Shown here: positions 6,008 through 15,447 of the stretch, piece by piece | How positions within the stretch are numbered: the stretch's first letter is position 1 | How the letters are laid out: the number at the start of each line of letters is the position of its first letter | DNA from: a virus | Strand: one strand, 5' to 3' | Virus record (IMG/VR): IMGVR_UViG_3300020197_000093 | Location: 1 to 32,215 of that record | DNA length: 32,215 nt | Translations under genes and position numbers: made by a program | The notes under the pieces: generated by a model | The model's input: the letters and a program-made list of their open reading frames with translations, nothing else | The model's database searches: none | What the model was told of the DNA's origin: nothing

Positions 6008-9000
6008 TTATGCAAGAGCAATGACTCTTAAATCTTTTATCTTTGGAGGTTGAGCTTGGTTTATTGTTGACATAATAATTCTAACCTGGAAAGAATTGAA
6101 CAACGGTAATCCAATTGATGTCCACTTATAGTCATCATAATCGGTAATAACTGGATCTTTTGTTGCAGATATTCCAGGATTAGTATCTGGTTTTCCATGT
6201 GCATTGAAGTTCACGAAATCGTGTCTCCTGGATGGAGAATCATTTCTAAACAATCTGAATTGAGCACGAATTCTAGATCCAGAAGGCCTGTAACCTAATA
6301 ATTGAACTTGTAGTGAAGTTGCTGGATTTTCAAGTTGTACAATCTTAGTAACGTAAACACAATCGTGATCAAATAATACTTCTTTTTTAATTCCTCTTTT
6401 AGTTACATATATTAGATCATCATCATTGTAAGGTGAATTAATTCTATTAGTTGTAGTGATTGCAAATACACGTTCTAGATCAATAACTGGTGATAGATCT
6501 TCATCCTCAGTGGATAAAGTAAGTTGCATTTCTAAGGATCTTCTTCCAGGGAAAGTTCTCAGATGTAAATCTTGGTTTGGTATAGATGCAATTACTCTTG
6601 GTGTCGTGAAGAAATTAATTTCATTCAATTGAATATCATCAAATCCCTGATCAATAAATGATATTGAATTTGGATTATTGATACTTGTTCCAGAAATAGT
6701 TCTCAATCTTGCACTGATTGAGGTTTCAGATGGTACAAAACTCTCCACAACTGGAGTGATCGCTTCAAATGGAATATTATTTGTTGCAACTACCATATCA
6801 CCGCCAACGTTCTTAGCATCATTCAGATATAATGCTGTGTTTGATGATGTCCTATTTTTACCAAGATTAATTGTTGTACCCCGAGAGTTGACAAAAGATG
6901 CACCAACATTAACCTCGATGTAGTAACTATCTAAGGTAATATCTAAAGAATTATCAACATTACTAAATGCATGTTCAGTGTTTAATCTTCTTAGAGAAAT
7001 TCCAGCTATAGAATACTTTCTAAGTTTGGTTCCAATTTTATAGTTAACGCCTTTAGTTTTCTTATTGTATCCATCTCTTTCTTCTCTAGAGATATCTGTA
7101 AGGTTGCCAGCAGGCGCTGTAGTTGTTGTAACTCCAGTGTACTTAATGATTTCACCACTTCCAGGAACAATTGCATATCCAGGGTTTGATACTGATACAG
7201 GTAATCCTTCAAAAGTTTCAAAAGACGTAATGTTAGAGATTGGGAAGTTCACCGTAGTGTCCGCTGCAATCTCAGAAGTCAATGTTACAACACTAGTATC
7301 TGGTTTTATACCCCTGAAATTAACTCTGTTGTTTCTAGCGTGCATTCCGTGATTCTTATGATTTACTCTAATGTATCGTCCCTGACGAACAATGTCTGTC
7401 GTATCATCTGGATCACTCAGCAGATTGAATTCTGTTCCAATCCCAACACCTTTAGAATTATTATTCAATAATTGATAAATCTTGTCTGAGGAGTTCCAAT
7501 CTCCTTGCATATCTTCAATCAAGATTGCATTGATTGCAGAAATAATACCAACGGAGAAGTTAACTTTATTTGCAAGTCCGATTGAAGCATTAACAGTATC
7601 GCCAACAGAAAATGCAGTTCCTCCAACTGTTACATTGACAGATGAAACTGTCCCATTAGTTACCACAATATTTGCCTTCAATCCAGATGCAATATTGTTG
7701 GATTCGTATTCGGTATCTTCTAATCTTCTGGAAATTTGTTTAAGTGTTACATTAGAATAAGTGTGAACTCCAACCGCAGGAGTTAATCCAATTCCAGTAT
7801 TCAAATAAGTGAGAGAAGTTGTTCCTACTCCAACAGCTCCATTAATCAGTACAATTCTACCAGTTGCGTTTGTGGTATCTTGAATAATTCTAGAGTTAGT
7901 TGTCAAAATTCCAGTATTAGTCAAAGGAGAACTAAAGACAAACAATGATTGTCTAGACAACATCAGTAATGGATTTTCGGAGAGAATATCTTGATTTAAA
8001 GATTCATAATCTAAATTACTATTGTAAAACTTAGCAACACCATTGTCAAATGTAAACTGAGCTTTGTATAGTTTAAACTTCAAATCTTCAGATTGACTTG
8101 GAGTTGGTAATGATCCCAATGAAGATCTAAACAGACTTATAATCTGTGGTTGTCTTGAACTGATAACAATTGTTCTATTGTCAACAACTTCAGTTACAGT
8201 AACATTTTCTGTAATCTCCTTAGTAATTATTTCAGTTTCAAATTCTATTGGAGTAAGATCTTTTCCAGTTCCTTTGTCCTTTCTCTTTTTCTTCGATTTC
8301 TTCGAATCTTTATTTTGGAATCCAGGCTTCAGTTTTGGAGTCTTCTTCTCAAGTTTTATTGTTTTCTTTCTAGGCACAATTTTTGTGATATAAGTGAGAG
8401 ACTCACGAATGTCTCTTTGCCCATCTTGTGATACAAAAACTTCATATGAGTCATCTGATGTAATTAAAGTTATTGCATACTGAGTTCCATTTCCTTGGAG
8501 ATAAACTGGTGATGGGAATGTAAAACGAGTCGCTACAGTAGCATTATCAGAGGTATCAATTGAATCCGGCCTCTTTTGAACTTCTGAGAAGGGAAGCACA
8601 ATTCTAGTTGGATATCCATTTTCAGTCGTTCTAATTTGAATAGTTACTGGAGTGTTGATTGCAGTTGCTAAATCATCTGCTCCACTCTTAACATCAGCAT
8701 CTTTTCTTTCCGACTTTTTAGTTGGTTTTGCTTTAAAGAACAAATCAATTGAAGTTGCAAAAATTCCACCTCTTTCAATAACCTTAAAAGTTTGGAATAG
8801 TGGTTCTGGTTGCTTTGTAAGCATTGACTCTTGATTTTTGTCTCTTTCATCTTTAGATGAAATTACCAGATCATCTTTTAAGCTTGTCTTTTCAAAAACT
8901 CCATTTCTAACACTTACAACAGCACTTTGAGTTGTGTCTACTGTTCCAGTACTTTCAAATATAGTTTCTGCAATACTGATGTTTCGTGCACTTCTATTAT

Positions 9001-12000
9001 TGATGTCTACAACGTTGGAAGAAGAACTGTTCATTATGATGAACGATTTTGCTCCACTTGTAAATCTAGGAACTCCAGATCCTTTCTTCCATTTTGGAAT
9101 ATAGAATGATCCAATTAAATCTCCAAAGATATCAGTAATAAATCTAACTCTCTTGATTCTTGCTCTAGATTGACTATTTTGTCCGAGTAGAATCATTCCA
9201 GATTCAATAAATCCATTGAATCTAGTTTCAGATGCAAGCCCTAAGGCAGATGTGTCAACGTTCAATAGAGTTGATGTTGAGGTATATTTAGAAATATTAT
9301 TTCCTCCAGGGAAGTCTCCAATTTTACCTTGAGTATCATATGGTGCGTAAGTGTAGAGTTCATCTGGATCATAATATAATCCTTCTTTATGTCTTGGATG
9401 AGCTAGTCTAAATCTGATTGATGGATCATTCTCAACAATTTGATCTTTTTCATTGTCAGCAGCTTGTCCATAAACCGACTCACCAACTTCAAATGTTCCA
9501 TTGAGCATTTCAATTTCAATGAATTTTGGAACACAATATTTGGTTACATTTTTACCATCAAAGAATATAAAGAATTCTGTTCTGGGCTTAAGTCTCGTTG
9601 CATTGAACTCAACATTCCTACTTCTCATGTAGGTGATGATATTCTTATTGATAAACTTCTTAGCTTTTGATTCTTTATAAGTTGCTGGTGATGACTTATA
9701 TTGAACTCCAGATCTCGTCTCAGATGAGTTGAATGCGTATCTATCTTGTGCTGTATCTCTACCAACATCAACCACACCAGATGTTAATCTTGAAGCATCA
9801 AGCCCTTTAAGATTATTTTTTCCAGCATTTTCATTTGGAATTCCAGTATGATACATAACCCAAGATTTCCAATCAATTGGAACAAATCCAGGAAGAGGAT
9901 CTTTTTGGAAGATATCGATCATTGTAGAGTAGTCACCTTTGAGATCCTCTACCGTTGCTTCCACATTTCTCTCATCAATCCAAATATCACTTTCTGGACT
10001 TAACTTGACTTTTCCAATCCAATTTTCAACGTCAAACGGGTTGATCCTGATTGACTTAGTTGCAAATACAGACTCCAGAGCTTCAACTTCTGCATAATCT
10101 AGGGTAATTAGATCTCCAGTTTTTCTAATATTTGGAGAAACTACGCCATCAATATTTTTTGCATCTTCATTAGGATCTTCATCAAGTTCAATACCTAAGG
10201 CAAGATCAATTCCAGTTGTAAAATGAGATGGCCTGCAGCACCCATCTTCCATATCTATGGAAGCTCTGAATAGTCTAAGATCGTGAGCAGCGTGAGACTT
10301 AAAATTATCTACAAAGAATCCAGACTTAAATCTATCTAATCCAGTTGTTTCATCTTTAATCGTCAATTTGGAAGTATCCATCTCAAGAAGAGATAGTTGA
10401 GTGTAGTATTCAAGATTCTTGATTCTGTCCTCTAATCTTGAAATATCATCCATCGTATATCTTCTATATGATGGAAATGTTACTCTTGCTTCATCTCTGT
10501 CAAATAGATATGGTGGTAAGAATGCCGTTGCGATATGCATTGTTCCGACTGGTGTTTGTGGAACAATTTGAAATTCTGATGGAGGCCCTTGAATTACAGA
10601 GAACTTGCCATTTTTATCTACAACAATTTTATCAACTCTACCTAAGTAGTAACTAAATCCCAATTTAATTGATTTGCCAGATGCCATAACGTATGGATTC
10701 TGGTTTGCATCAATATCAAAGTTTCTTGCTTCGTATTGGAAAGGAGAATATGAACTTGAAGTATTATAATCTTTTACTCTAGGCCTAAAGTCTAAGAAAT
10801 CTGATAATCTCTTTCCACCAAAAACAGGTAGATTTTCTCTATAATTTTCTTCACCATAACTGTTGACACATACAAAGTCTCCAGGAACCGTAGAGTCAAT
10901 AGTATAATAATCAAAAACAACTGTAAGTCTTCTATTTGGAACTTTAGATTTTTCTTTTCTTATAATTCTACCAAAATCACAATAATCATCTCTTTGTCCA
11001 CTATCAAAGTTATATTGTGCAACAATATTAGTATCACCTACAGTAAATGATGAAACATTAGCGACAATCTTTGAATTTTTAAATGTAATTGTTTCTCCAA
11101 CTTTAAATGAAATTTTATTTGACCTAATAACATTAATTGTTGTTGAATCAGTATTACGAATTAAAACTCCAACTGCGCCACTTGTGTTGCCAAGAACAGT
11201 TTCTCCAACAATACCATTATCAGATATAGAAGCAGAGACATTAGTAAGAGTTAGTGTTGGCAGAGTAGGATCTGCATCTGATGATGATTGATAGATTGCA
11301 CGAATTCTAAGGCAATCTGGCTTATTGAGTGAGATTGTATCATCTTCAACTCTTAATCCAAAAGTTCCATTTACTGACAATCCATTATATGCAGTTTTCT
11401 TTCCAGTATTAGAGATTGTTAATACTGAACACTTAGTAAGTTTTTTAATTTTTGCATTTACATCAGTTATCTGTAATGTTGCGTTTAATCTCGATACTCC
11501 AGTAACACTAGTAATTCCACTTAATGTTAAGGTTTTTCTAGTTGCATTGAGAGAAAACTTTGATTGTGTGATATTTTCTACAACTCCACTATCCTCATCA
11601 TAGAGAAGATAGTCATTAGAAGAAAAATCAACAAACTCTTTATCTCCAGTTACAGATACTGAACCAGTTCCCCCTGAAATTGTAATGTCAAACTGCTCTC
11701 TTACAATTATTTCTGGAGGATCAATTGGATCAAAACTAACTGTAGATACGAATGGATTTGGTAGAGGAGATAATAAATCTGCCTTGTTTCTATCACCAAG
11801 ATTTGTATAGACTACTTTAATATTATTAACAGTGGTATTGTTTAAAACCGATCCAATGTTTACTTGACTGACACTTTGCACAGGCCTGACTCTGATACTT
11901 AAAGCATCATTGATATCTACAACTTGGTTGTAATATAGATTTCCACCAAACTGATAACTGATGATATCTCCTTCGTTTACACGATCTGAAGTAAATCTAG

Positions 12001-13819
12001 CTTTAGATGCAGTAATTGTCGTAATTCCAGATAGTGCATCTCCAATACTAAATGTTGAAGATACATCATCAATGGCTATTGAATTTGATAAAACAGCATC
12101 TGCAGTAAAGATTGTTACTCCAGCTCCAGTCTTTGCTTCTACTGAGGAGATGTCTTGAATTCTATAATCAAAAATTTTAGAAATCTGATGTCCAAACTCG
12201 ATTCCGTCGATGATAATTTGTTCATCTTTGATAAATTGTCCCGTTAAACTAGACAGAGTTAAATTTTTGTTATTTGAAACGGTAGAAGTTAAATATCCTC
12301 TTGCTCCACTACTCTTTCCTTCAATTAGAGCTGGAATTTGCACATCAATGTTTGAGGTTAATTTTAACTTTGTGTAAGTGTGAATATCAAATAAGAAGAG
12401 ATTGAAAGTAGTAGCATCTCCAGATATTGCACCATTTGGCCCTGCTCCATAAGCCACCATATCAGGCGTTAGTTGGATGTCATAAACTCTTGCATTACCA
12501 ATTTCACTACCTGTCGTAATGCCAGATGTGTGAACTCTAGTGTCTCTAAAAGAAACATAAGAAGTTAATCCCAAACCAATTCTAGGAGATCCATAAACTC
12601 TATTGAGTTTTAAAACATTACCCATATTGAATGGGAAGTATTCTGGTGCAATTTCTTTCTTAGTCCTTGGTTTTTCCGCATCAAGATATGACTGAGTAGT
12701 TTTGTTAACCTCATACCCCTGAATATATGCCTTTCCTTTTGAAACTTGGTAAACTAAGAGACTGTCCGTTGGAGTATTTCCTTCTGCAGTTTTTTGACCT
12801 TCAGTGTATAATCCATCTCTATCTACATAGTCATCAACAGAATCTCTTACTTTGACTGTAAATGGATTAACGACATAATCGCCAGACGTATCATACGTTC
12901 TCCTTGCGATCTCGTCACGAATTTGATCGTCAACTTGAATTTTTTTAGGTGTTATGGTTTGAATAACTCTTCCATCTTTAACTCTAAACAATTCAATGAA
13001 GTTTTCATCATTGAATGCATCTAATGACTTTTTAACAAAAGTTGTTGTTATTTGAAGTCTATCTGCGCCAGGAGCCGAGAAGTTTGAAAAACCTGAGGCG
13101 TTATCAAATAAAGTTGGATCATCATAAGGTGTTACTACATTTTCATCAATGAGTAGTCCAACTCTGTAACTTGATTTTGTAGAATACTGATCTAATATGA
13201 TTGTATTTCTTGGGACTTTTACAAAGAATCCACGAATAAAATATACACCCTCATCAATTGAAGCTGCTGTTCCTGTTCTTGATGAGTTTAATGTAATGGT
13301 ATTTGCAAATGAAGTACCGGCTTTAAAGGTATTTGTTCCTGCTACTAAATCATCACCATCATCAAGTATTAGATCCTCATCATCTAAAAATTCTTTAGTA
13401 TTATTATCAATGGTAGATGGAGAAAGATACTTGACATAAATTGTATTGATTTGGATATCTGAATCAATCGCAACTACATAATTCCTAACTTTGGCGGTGA
13501 TTCCTGATCTTTTTCCTCTAATTTTTCTTCCAACTAGTTTTGAAAGATATGTGCTTACATCAATACCACCAAAAGTAGAGTCAATCAATACACAGTCATA
13601 CTGTCCGATATATGCAGTGTTTCCTGGGATTACTTTATCGCCATTGTTAAAGAAGTGCTCACCAAACTGCTCAATCTGATATTGAAGTTGAGTTTGTAAA
13701 GTTGTTAGTTCTCTTGCTTGAACTGTAGTTCCTGGCTTAAATAAAACTCTCTTATAATTTTTATCCTCATTAAAATCATCAAAATATGGAGAAATATTTA
13801 AATTTGTCTTTTGTGCCAT
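6008..13819 (-). CDS. Giant virion structural protein (2603 aa) with N-terminal DUF4815 domain
   Basis: This is one of the largest proteins in the window. The N-terminus (TNLNISPYFDDFNEDKNYKR, then VLFKPGTTVQARELTTLQTQ) is the DUF4815 signature, found in big baseplate or tail proteins of marine T4-like phages. Around residues 1400-1440 is a segment containing LKPRTEFFIFFDGKNVTKYC, and around 1814-1852 a Lys-rich linker (KKSKKKRKDK). Near residue 2150 are NHG and 'EIIKYTG' beta modules, and the C-terminus (QAQPPKIKDLRVIALA) is a compact closing strand. It follows gp8 by 4 bases, the place of gp9-gp12 in T4, so it may form the outer wedge or pin and fibre attachment. That role is inference; virion location is well supported by context. 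Confidence 0.82.
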   Translation of the reverse strand: MAQKTNLNISPYFDDFNEDKNYKRVLFKPGTTVQARELTTLQTQLQYQIEQFGEHFFNNGDKVIPGNTAYIGQYDCVLIDSTFGGIDVSTYLSKLVGRKIRGKRSGITAKVRNYVVAIDSDIQINTIYVKYLSPSTIDNNTKEFLDDEDLILDDGDDLVAGTNTFKAGTSFANTITLNSSRTGTAASIDEGVYFIRGFFVKVPRNTIILDQYSTKSSYRVGLLIDENVVTPYDDPTLFDNASGFSNFSAPGADRLQITTTFVKKSLDAFNDENFIELFRVKDGRVIQTITPKKIQVDDQIRDEIARRTYDTSGDYVVNPFTVKVRDSVDDYVDRDGLYTEGQKTAEGNTPTDSLLVYQVSKGKAYIQGYEVNKTTQSYLDAEKPRTKKEIAPEYFPFNMGNVLKLNRVYGSPRIGLGLTSYVSFRDTRVHTSGITTGSEIGNARVYDIQLTPDMVAYGAGPNGAISGDATTFNLFLFDIHTYTKLKLTSNIDVQIPALIEGKSSGARGYLTSTVSNNKNLTLSSLTGQFIKDEQIIIDGIEFGHQISKIFDYRIQDISSVEAKTGAGVTIFTADAVLSNSIAIDDVSSTFSIGDALSGITTITASKARFTSDRVNEGDIISYQFGGNLYYNQVVDINDALSIRVRPVQSVSQVNIGSVLNNTTVNNIKVVYTNLGDRNKADLLSPLPNPFVSTVSFDPIDPPEIIVREQFDITISGGTGSVSVTGDKEFVDFSSNDYLLYDEDSGVVENITQSKFSLNATRKTLTLSGITSVTGVSRLNATLQITDVNAKIKKLTKCSVLTISNTGKKTAYNGLSVNGTFGLRVEDDTISLNKPDCLRIRAIYQSSSDADPTLPTLTLTNVSASISDNGIVGETVLGNTSGAVGVLIRNTDSTTINVIRSNKISFKVGETITFKNSKIVANVSSFTVGDTNIVAQYNFDSGQRDDYCDFGRIIRKEKSKVPNRRLTVVFDYYTIDSTVPGDFVCVNSYGEENYRENLPVFGGKRLSDFLDFRPRVKDYNTSSSYSPFQYEARNFDIDANQNPYVMASGKSIKLGFSYYLGRVDKIVVDKNGKFSVIQGPPSEFQIVPQTPVGTMHIATAFLPPYLFDRDEARVTFPSYRRYTMDDISRLEDRIKNLEYYTQLSLLEMDTSKLTIKDETTGLDRFKSGFFVDNFKSHAAHDLRLFRASIDMEDGCCRPSHFTTGIDLALGIELDEDPNEDAKNIDGVVSPNIRKTGDLITLDYAEVEALESVFATKSIRINPFDVENWIGKVKLSPESDIWIDERNVEATVEDLKGDYSTMIDIFQKDPLPGFVPIDWKSWVMYHTGIPNENAGKNNLKGLDASRLTSGVVDVGRDTAQDRYAFNSSETRSGVQYKSSPATYKESKAKKFINKNIITYMRSRNVEFNATRLKPRTEFFIFFDGKNVTKYCVPKFIEIEMLNGTFEVGESVYGQAADNEKDQIVENDPSIRFRLAHPRHKEGLYYDPDELYTYAPYDTQGKIGDFPGGNNISKYTSTSTLLNVDTSALGLASETRFNGFIESGMILLGQNSQSRARIKRVRFITDIFGDLIGSFYIPKWKKGSGVPRFTSGAKSFIIMNSSSSNVVDINNRSARNISIAETIFESTGTVDTTQSAVVSVRNGVFEKTSLKDDLVISSKDERDKNQESMLTKQPEPLFQTFKVIERGGIFATSIDLFFKAKPTKKSERKDADVKSGADDLATAINTPVTIQIRTTENGYPTRIVLPFSEVQKRPDSIDTSDNATVATRFTFPSPVYLQGNGTQYAITLITSDDSYEVFVSQDGQRDIRESLTYITKIVPRKKTIKLEKKTPKLKPGFQNKDSKKSKKKRKDKGTGKDLTPIEFETEIITKEITENVTVTEVVDNRTIVISSRQPQIISLFRSSLGSLPTPSQSEDLKFKLYKAQFTFDNGVAKFYNSNLDYESLNQDILSENPLLMLSRQSLFVFSSPLTNTGILTTNSRIIQDTTNATGRIVLINGAVGVGTTSLTYLNTGIGLTPAVGVHTYSNVTLKQISRRLEDTEYESNNIASGLKANIVVTNGTVSSVNVTVGGTAFSVGDTVNASIGLANKVNFSVGIISAINAILIEDMQGDWNSSDKIYQLLNNNSKGVGIGTEFNLLSDPDDTTDIVRQGRYIRVNHKNHGMHARNNRVNFRGIKPDTSVVTLTSEIAADTTVNFPISNITSFETFEGLPVSVSNPGYAIVPGSGEIIKYTGVTTTTAPAGNLTDISREERDGYNKKTKGVNYKIGTKLRKYSIAGISLRRLNTEHAFSNVDNSLDITLDSYYIEVNVGASFVNSRGTTINLGKNRTSSNTALYLNDAKNVGGDMVVATNNIPFEAITPVVESFVPSETSISARLRTISGTSINNPNSISFIDQGFDDIQLNEINFFTTPRVIASIPNQDLHLRTFPGRRSLEMQLTLSTEDEDLSPVIDLERVFAITTTNRINSPYNDDDLIYVTKRGIKKEVLFDHDCVYVTKIVQLENPATSLQVQLLGYRPSGSRIRAQFRLFRNDSPSRRHDFVNFNAHGKPDTNPGISATKDPVITDYDDYKWTSIGLPLFNSFQVRIIMSTINQAQPPKIKDLRVIALA

Positions 13820-13823
13820 GGTT

Positions 13824-15416
13824 TTAGAACTCTACTACAATTCTGATGTCTTCGGTTTGAGTGGCTGATCTTGGAATCGCAACTCTATTATCCACATAAA
13901 GAACGTCACCAGAAATAGGATCTATTTCTGGATTTGCAACTCCATTTACAAAACTCAATCCAAGTTTATATGTCCTATTATTTATTTGAGTTTGAGTAGC
14001 AGTAAAAGTCGTATCTATAAAAAGATCACTTCCAGTAAGAGCCCCATTGATAACAGTCGTTCCACCTACTCCAGGGGTTCCAGTGAATCTATAGATGTTA
14101 TACCCATAAGTTGAAGAAGCTAATCCAATAGGTTGGTAATACTTTAAAACTCCAGTTATCTTGTCATAAGAAACAACGTATCCATAAGCTGTAGATCCAA
14201 CTCCAACAGTTTGAGAAATTAAATCGTCACCAGCATAGTTAGTTGTTGTAGTGCCAGCACCAGAGAACTTAATTCCACCCACTCCACTTACTACTGATTG
14301 AGTTTGAAGTGTTGTTTGTGAACCATAAGTAGTTGGATTTTTGATAATTCCAATTCTGGAAAAATCATTTCCTGTTAAAAAATCTGGGTTATCAACTGAG
14401 TTTGAGAAATTGGAAAAAACCATCACTCGGTAAGCTCCAGTTTCTCTATAAATGTCATATCCGTGGCCACCCTTGGGCGAAGTTATAACTTCAAAGTTAG
14501 CAATTGCACTTGTCCCAACACCAACGTTAACTAATCCATTTAGAGGGCCTCCTTCCTCTGAACCAGGAGCTCCTGGTTCAAATTGAATATTTGCAATTGT
14601 GTATTTTGATCCTGGATTTGTAATTGTTACGCTTGATACCTTACCTGAACTATCTACGGTGATTGTCGCTTTTCCACCATATCCATCCCCAAGAATAGGA
14701 ACATTAGTCCAGGTTGTGTTACTTGGATATCCAATTCCAGCTCGATTTATTAACGCAATTTGAACTTCTCCAAGGACTGCATTATTTTTAATTGATAATG
14801 ATTCACCACTTTCTCCCCAATTATCTGGAACTGGAATGTAGTTGACTGAATCAAATTTAATAATTTCTTGGGGACTTAAAGTATAAAGATATTTCCAGAT
14901 ATATCCATCTCCACTTATACCTGCGGATCTTGGATCAAGATCCGTAAAATCTGGTTCATCAACTGAAGGTTGTCCAGAAGGGTTTTCTGGATTTTGCCCA
15001 TTGTTTAAACAAATATAAACTTTATAATTTGAATTGATTACGATATAATCACAGTCATAAACTGAAGATGCATCAGTGATTGGTGATTTTTTGTCGATAC
15101 TATAGTCAGGTTTGTACATTTCATATGTACGTCCAGACTCCCATTTTACTTTTCTAATAACTCTAGTTACATCTCCAGAGTTAACCTTTTTTAATGAAAG
15201 AATAGTTGGCCTATAAGTATTTTCTTCATAAAAATTATCAAGTGGTGGAGGAGGATTATCATTCCAATTTGGAATACCTCCACTATATGTGTTGGTTGGG
15301 TTTGATAATCCAATAAAAGTATAAAAAATATTTTGCGTGCTAGCTGCTCCTACAAAGTTATCAATAAAAGTAGAAGCATTTAATATTCTAAATTGATCAG
15401 TAATAATTGCAGACAT
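13824..15416 (-). CDS. 8: gp8-like baseplate wedge protein, expanded
   Basis: This is a baseplate wedge subunit of the T4 gp8 family. Signature matches to T4 gp8, as I recall it, are DGYIWKYLYTLSP at ~170-182 (T4 DGYVWEYLFEIPP), YIPVP soon after, and a C-terminal VLYVDNRVAIPRSATQTEDI at ~505-524 (T4 IYMENRPPI...DQTEEI). It is 530 aa against 334 in T4. The extra length lies between ~215 and ~500 and includes two GxGY-type beta repeats (INRAGIGYPSN at ~223, ITNPGSKYTIAN at ~265). An exact late promoter box lies 17-24 bases upstream. No Shine-Dalgarno is seen. The next gene starts 4 bases after its stop. Confidence 0.87.
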   Translation of the reverse strand: MSAIITDQFRILNASTFIDNFVGAASTQNIFYTFIGLSNPTNTYSGGIPNWNDNPPPPLDNFYEENTYRPTILSLKKVNSGDVTRVIRKVKWESGRTYEMYKPDYSIDKKSPITDASSVYDCDYIVINSNYKVYICLNNGQNPENPSGQPSVDEPDFTDLDPRSAGISGDGYIWKYLYTLSPQEIIKFDSVNYIPVPDNWGESGESLSIKNNAVLGEVQIALINRAGIGYPSNTTWTNVPILGDGYGGKATITVDSSGKVSSVTITNPGSKYTIANIQFEPGAPGSEEGGPLNGLVNVGVGTSAIANFEVITSPKGGHGYDIYRETGAYRVMVFSNFSNSVDNPDFLTGNDFSRIGIIKNPTTYGSQTTLQTQSVVSGVGGIKFSGAGTTTTNYAGDDLISQTVGVGSTAYGYVVSYDKITGVLKYYQPIGLASSTYGYNIYRFTGTPGVGGTTVINGALTGSDLFIDTTFTATQTQINNRTYKLGLSFVNGVANPEIDPISGDVLYVDNRVAIPRSATQTEDIRIVVEF

Positions 15417-15432
15417 TTTAGAGTTTTTTATT

Positions 15433-15440
15433 TATTTATA
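15433..15440 (-). promoter_or_regulatory. Late promoter box TATAAATA before gp8
   Basis: The minus strand has an exact TATAAATA, 17 bases upstream of the gp8 ATG and inside the 31-base gap after the 1432-aa gene. Confidence 0.72.
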
Positions 15441-15447
15441 ACTTGTT

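Noticed and set aside
6007-6021. Longer start (ATG at 6021) for the 69-aa gene
   Set aside because: It adds only MLLHN within the end of the 2603-aa gene; the ATG at 6006 directly after that stop fits family starts.
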